Below, in pieces: positions 22,711 to 26,105 of a stretch of 26,105 nucleotides of DNA. A model generated the notes under the pieces. It did no database searches. It was not told where the DNA came from and worked only from the letters and a program-made list of their open reading frames with translations. The position numbers were made by a program, and so were the translations under genes. The stretch comes from JBBKXP01 sp038251315 (GTDB taxonomy: Bacteria > Pseudomonadota > Alphaproteobacteria > Rhodobacterales > Rhodobacteraceae), in the NCBI GenBank assembly GCA_038251315.1, contig JBBSBK010000042.1, positions 1-26,105 of the forward strand, written 5' to 3'. Each line of letters starts with the position of its first letter. The first letter of the stretch is position 1.

Positions 22711-23753
22711 TCGACAAAATCGACCGTCACGCCATGGCTGACCAGCGCCGCCAGTTCCTGCGCGTCCCAGTTCGTCATCCGGACACAACCATGACTTTGG
22801 GCGCTGAACAGCGACGCGGGTTCTGGTGTCCCGTGTATGCCGTAGGTCGGTTTGCTGAGGTCGATCCAGACTGTTCCGACCGGCCCGTTCGGGCCCGGCG
22901 GGATGGTCAGCACCTCGGTGTTGTCGCCCTGCTGAAAATTGACATCCGGGTCGTAAGTATAGGTCGGATCGAACGCGACGCCTTCGACGGTATAACTCCC
23001 ACTTGGTGACGGGGTCGACGCCGACCCGACGGCGACCGGATAATTGGCGACGATGCTGCCGTCGGCAGCGCGCGCAACCAGACGCTGCGCGCTGCGGACG
23101 ATTTCGATCGACGCGACGGGGGTTTGCGCGGCGGCATAGGTGACGGCCACAGTGATCTGTTCGCCCGGGACGAACGCCGCGCCGGGGTTCAGCATCGTCA
23201 GAAAATCCTCGTCCATGTGGAAGGTCTCGGCCAAGGCTTCGGAATTGCGGGCATAGCCCAAGAGGGACAGCGCTGCCTTTTCGGCATAGTCCTGAGGGGT
23301 CGGGCCCGTCACCTGCGCCAGATCAGTATCGGTGATCGTATAGCTGGTGGTCAATTCTGCCGCGCTGTCGCCGCCCAGGGCAGCCCAGACTTCGGCATCG
23401 AGAACTCCATCGGCCACGAACCCTTCGCGGGTTTCAAAGGCGGCGACGGCACTGGTTGACATGCCGCCGGCAATGCCGTCGATAATGCCCGGAGATATGT
23501 CGGCGCGGTCCAGCAGGATCTGCAGCTTGACGGTCAGAGGATCGCGATCTGCGGATAGCGCGGCCCCATCGAAGGTGGCGGCGGCGATGCTCGCCGGGGT
23601 GATCGGCTGGGGTGCCGGGTCGATGAGCGGAATCAGCGCATCTGGCACGTCAAGCACGTTCTCGATGGGGGTGGCGTCGGCTGCGGTCTGTGCTGCGGCT
23701 CCAAAGGGCAACAGCCCGACGCAAGCCATACCTGCGATTTTCGTAATGTTCAT
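22707..23753 (-). CDS. L,D-transpeptidase (YkuD family)
   Basis: A 348-aa protein. It has a signal peptide (MNITKIAGMACVGLLPFGAAA) and a peptidoglycan-binding-like domain at about 73-126 (KLQILLDRADISPGIIDG..STSAVAAFETREGFVADGVLDAEVW). A LysM-like stretch (about 160-205) is possible. The YkuD domain ends with IHGTPEPASLFSAQSHGCVRM; the catalytic residue is Cys323 in SHGCVRM. Such enzymes make 3-3 crosslinks in peptidoglycan or attach proteins to it in the periplasm. It overlaps the extensin-like gene by four bases. Confidence 0.93.
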   Translation of the reverse strand: MNITKIAGMACVGLLPFGAAAQTAADATPIENVLDVPDALIPLIDPAPQPITPASIAAATFDGAALSADRDPLTVKLQILLDRADISPGIIDGIAGGMSTSAVAAFETREGFVADGVLDAEVWAALGGDSAAELTTSYTITDTDLAQVTGPTPQDYAEKAALSLLGYARNSEALAETFHMDEDFLTMLNPGAAFVPGEQITVAVTYAAAQTPVASIEIVRSAQRLVARAADGSIVANYPVAVGSASTPSPSGSYTVEGVAFDPTYTYDPDVNFQQGDNTEVLTIPPGPNGPVGTVWIDLSKPTYGIHGTPEPASLFSAQSHGCVRMTNWDAQELAALVSHGVTVDFVE

Positions 23754-23827
23754 GCTGATACCTGCTGCCCGGCAATTTTTTGCCTCTGGCGGAATAACGC
23801 CGAATTGGGCCGTTGGTTCCGCACCAC

Positions 23828-24325
23828 TCAGATCGCAGCGAATTTGTCCTGCAGCGCCGCTTTGACCGACGCGGGAACGAATTTGCTGATATCTCCGCCC
23901 AGCCGCGCGATTTCCTTGACCAGTTTCGACGCGATCGCTTGATTCTTGGCGTCCGCCATCAGGAACACCGTTTCGATGCCGTTATCCATCGACCGGTTCA
24001 TCCCGACCATCTGGAATTCATATTCGAAATCGGCGACCGCCCGCAGGCCACGGATGATGACGGTCGCGCCCACATCGCGGGCGCAGTGGATCAGCAGGTT
24101 TTCGAACGGATGCACCACAATCTCTGTTCCCGTGGCAGTCCCCAGCGGCACGCATTCGGCCTGCACCATCGCCACCCGCTCCTCCAGACTGAACAACGGG
24201 CCCTTGTCACGGTTGATCGCCACGCCAATGACCAGCCGATCCACCAGCGTCGCCGCCCGGCGGATGATGTCGATGTGGCCGTGGGTGACGGGATCGAACG
24301 TGCCGGGATACAGGCCTGTGCGCAT
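23828..24325 (-). CDS. coaD: Phosphopantetheine adenylyltransferase
   Basis: A 165-aa protein of family length. The nucleotidyltransferase motif is TFDPVTHGH (9-17). The second signature appears as IASKLVKEIARLGGD near residue 135. It transfers AMP from ATP to 4'-phosphopantetheine in coenzyme A synthesis. The ATG at 24325 has AAGG 7 nt upstream; an ATG seven codons earlier does not. It is followed on the same strand by the L,D-transpeptidase after 74 bases with no clear terminator. Confidence 0.95.
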   Translation of the reverse strand: MRTGLYPGTFDPVTHGHIDIIRRAATLVDRLVIGVAINRDKGPLFSLEERVAMVQAECVPLGTATGTEIVVHPFENLLIHCARDVGATVIIRGLRAVADFEYEFQMVGMNRSMDNGIETVFLMADAKNQAIASKLVKEIARLGGDISKFVPASVKAALQDKFAAI

Positions 24326-24393
24326 ATTGGCACCTTTTCGGGTCATGCTTTGTCGGCACGCAACATGAACGCGGGGCGGATTGCAAGGGTCGG

Positions 24394-24828
24394 CTAGTAG
24401 CCCGATATCATGCCGGTCAGCGCATCACGCTCCATCGACAGCTCGGACAGCCGCGCCTTGACCACGTCGCCGATGGACACGAGGCCGATCATCTTGCCGT
24501 CCCTCACCACAGGGATGTGGCGAAACCGGCCAATCGTCATCGTCACGAGGATCGCATCGGCACTTTCGTCTTCGGTGCAGGTCACGATCTTGGCGGTCAT
24601 CATGCTGCTGACAGGCTCCGACAGACAGGCCGCGCCCCGCTTGCCCAATTCGCGCACGATGTCACGCTCCGACAGGATTCCGTCGGGGTGGCTGCCATCC
24701 TTTGAAATGACGACCGTGCCGATCCGCTTTTCCGACAGCATGGCGACAGCCTCGGACACCTTGGCGTCGGGCTTCAGCGACAAGACGCCGAAATCGTCCT
24801 TGGATTTCAGGATCTGATGAACCAGCAT
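24394..24828 (-). CDS. Twin-CBS-domain protein
   Basis: A 144-aa protein made of two CBS domains (about residues 7-64 and 75-128) with the conserved GILSERDIVRE and GLVSIGDVVKARL, whose Asp residues usually contact ribose of a bound adenine nucleotide. Stand-alone CBS pairs sense AMP/ATP or NAD(H) and modulate partner proteins; the partner here is unknown. AAGGAG lies 6 nt before the ATG at 24828, so the longer upstream frame is rejected. It is divergent from mmsA across 154 bases. Confidence 0.92.
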   Translation of the reverse strand: MLVHQILKSKDDFGVLSLKPDAKVSEAVAMLSEKRIGTVVISKDGSHPDGILSERDIVRELGKRGAACLSEPVSSMMTAKIVTCTEDESADAILVTMTIGRFRHIPVVRDGKMIGLVSIGDVVKARLSELSMERDALTGMISGY

Positions 24829-24922
24829 TGCGGACTCCTTGATGGCGGGTTGCCGATAAGTCCAGCGTCCCCCCCGAACGGGCCCTGTGTCAAGCGGCCT
24901 GTGACCGGGTCGGCTTGCAAAC

Positions 24923-24939
24923 TGCCTCTGTAACAGGCA
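24923..24939. promoter_or_regulatory. Short dyad upstream of mmsA
   Basis: TGCCT-N7-AGGCA lies 44 bases before the mmsA ATG in the CBS/mmsA divergent gap. The arms are only 5 bp, so an operator role is a guess. No convincing -35/-10 pair for mmsA was found nearby. Confidence 0.25.
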
Positions 24940-24982
24940 CACGCCGGACGATAGGATACGTACAATTTCGCGGAGGATCCCC

Positions 24983-26105
24983 ATGCACGACCTGACCCAC
25001 TATATCGACGGCGCCCATGTCAAAGGCACATCGGGGCGTTTCGCCGACGTGTTCAACCCGGCCACGGGCGAGGTGCAGGCGCGCGTGCCTTTGGCCAACG
25101 CCGCCGAAATGGATCACGCGGTGCAGGTCGCGGCAGCCGCCCAGGTGAAATGGGCCGCCGTCAACCCGCAGCGTCGTGCGCGCGTGATGATGGCCTTTGT
25201 CGGCCTGCTGAACCGAGACATGGACAAACTGGCCGAGGCATTGAGCCGCGAACACGGCAAGACCCTGCCCGACGCCGCCGGCGACGTGCAGCGCGGGCTT
25301 GAGGTGGTGGAATACTGCATCGGCGCGCCCGAACTGCTCAAGGGCGACTATACCGATGGGGCTGGCCCCGGAATCGACATGTATTCGATGCGTCAGGCCT
25401 TGGGTGTGTGCGCCGGGATCACCCCGTTCAACTTTCCGGCGATGATCCCGATGTGGATGTTCGCGCCCGCGATTGCCTGTGGCAACGCGTTCATCCTGAA
25501 ACCCTCCGAACGCGACCCGTCCGTGCCGCTGATGCTGGCTGAACTAATGGAGGAAGCGGGCCTGCCCAAAGGCATCCTGCAGGTTGTGAATGGCGATAAA
25601 GAGGCCGTGGACGCCATCATCGACCACCCTGGCATCGAGTCGATCGGTTTTGTCGGATCCACCCCGATTGCCGAATACATCTATGGGCGCGGCTGTTCCA
25701 ACGGCAAGCGGGTCCAGTGTTTCGGCGGTGCCAAGAATCACATGATCATCATGCCCGACGCCGATCTGGATCAGGCCGCCGACGCGCTGATCGGGGCCGG
25801 TTTCGGGGCCGCAGGCGAACGCTGCATGGCAATTTCGGTGGCCGTGCCGGTCGGCGACGCGACGGCGGATGCACTGATCGAACGGCTGGTGCCGCGGATC
25901 GAAAAGCTGAAGGTGGGGCCATATACATCGGGCAAGGACGTCGATTACGGCCCCGTCGTGACTGCCGCCGCCAAGGCCAATATCGAACGCCTCGTGCAAT
26001 CGGGGGTGGACGCGGGTGCGACGCTCGTGGTGGACGGGCGCGGCTTCGGCCTTCAGGGGTATGAGAACGGCTTCTTCGTCGGCCCCCACCTTTTCGACCA
26101 TGTGA
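24983..26105 (+). CDS. mmsA: CoA-acylating methylmalonate-semialdehyde dehydrogenase, 5' part
   Basis: The first 374 codons of a protein of about 500; the right window edge cuts it. GGAGG stands 6 nt before the ATG. It has the MmsA form of the aldehyde dehydrogenase fold: GITPFNFPAMIPMWMF (Asn150), ILKPSERDPS (Lys173), FVGSTPIAEYIY, CFGGAKNHMIIMPDADLDQ and the catalytic Cys281 in GAAGERCMAISVAV. It converts methylmalonate or malonate semialdehyde to propionyl- or acetyl-CoA in valine, inositol or beta-alanine breakdown. The CFGGAKNH block in place of ELGGK separates MmsA from ordinary aldehyde dehydrogenases. Confidence 0.95.
   Translation, partial: MHDLTHYIDGAHVKGTSGRFADVFNPATGEVQARVPLANAAEMDHAVQVAAAAQVKWAAVNPQRRARVMMAFVGLLNRDMDKLAEALSREHGKTLPDAAGDVQRGLEVVEYCIGAPELLKGDYTDGAGPGIDMYSMRQALGVCAGITPFNFPAMIPMWMFAPAIACGNAFILKPSERDPSVPLMLAELMEEAGLPKGILQVVNGDKEAVDAIIDHPGIESIGFVGSTPIAEYIYGRGCSNGKRVQCFGGAKNHMIIMPDADLDQAADALIGAGFGAAGERCMAISVAVPVGDATADALIERLVPRIEKLKVGPYTSGKDVDYGPVVTAAAKANIERLVQSGVDAGATLVVDGRGFGLQGYENGFFVGPHLFDHV

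Noticed and set aside
24888..24893. Perfect TTGACA -35 on the minus strand upstream of the CBS gene
   Set aside because: No -10 element at 16-18 bp; the nearest AT-rich hexamer (TTATCG) is 28 bp away. It also lacks the GGAAC element of a general-stress promoter.
1..26105. Mobile elements, CRISPR arrays, tRNA or rRNA genes
   Set aside because: No transposase or integrase motifs, regularly spaced repeats or RNA gene signatures were seen. The two-copy dyad is too short and too well placed to be an insertion sequence end.

Overview
The window reads as chromosomal DNA from an alphaproteobacterium, most likely a Rhodobacteraceae (Roseobacter-group) member. The reasons are the GC-rich coding style, the purL-bolA-grxD string, ccm genes with overlapping ends, a fused indolepyruvate ferredoxin oxidoreductase opposite a LysR regulator, and a 3-TM holin plus GH108 muramidase of the kind used to release gene transfer agents (GTAs) in Rhodobacterales. 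I see no insertion sequence, CRISPR array, tRNA or rRNA. Coding density is very high and many neighbouring genes overlap by 1 to 10 bases. Family assignments come from motifs read by eye, without database searches.

Layout. (1) 1-353: 3' end of a GNAT acetyltransferase. (2) 486-7584, all on the minus strand: acyltransferase, murI, argC, ccmE, a three-gene lysis cassette (muramidase, holin, XhlA-like protein), ccmF and ccmH. The lysis cassette interrupts the cytochrome c maturation genes. (3) 7630-12105: the fused indolepyruvate oxidoreductase (minus) diverges from a LysR regulator (plus). The oxidoreductase promoter has a perfect 21-bp dyad filling its -35/-10 spacer. (4) 12106-12360: a gene-free stretch with a probable small RNA of about 80 nt. 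(5) 12361-15215: purL, bolA-like and monothiol glutaredoxin (plus). (6) 15219-16434: coiled-coil ZauP-like protein, ZapA and an MliC-like lysozyme inhibitor (minus, overlapping). (7) 16631-18649: transketolase with a TTG start, closed by a double hairpin. (8) 18701-20286: a small conserved protein, DoxX and DUF808 (minus). (9) 20376-21933: a 46-aa membrane protein, type I gap and a DUF1127-like 52-aa protein (plus). (10) 21940-24828: extensin-like protein, L,D-transpeptidase, coaD and a CBS-pair protein (minus). (11) 24983-end: mmsA, cut by the window edge.

How they work together. Several genes serve central metabolism (tkt, gap, purL, argC, coaD, mmsA, ior). A second theme is the cell envelope and its remodelling: murI, acyltransferase, L,D-transpeptidase, extensin-like protein, the MliC-like inhibitor, the Z-ring pair ZapA/ZauP and the holin/endolysin cassette. 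The most interesting points are the GTA-type lysis cassette inside the ccm operon, its muramidase with a textbook EF-hand/dockerin-like calcium loop, the small-RNA candidate next to lysR, a composite dyad motif shared by that RNA and the DUF1127-like gene, and the operator-in-promoter arrangement at the ior/lysR divergence.
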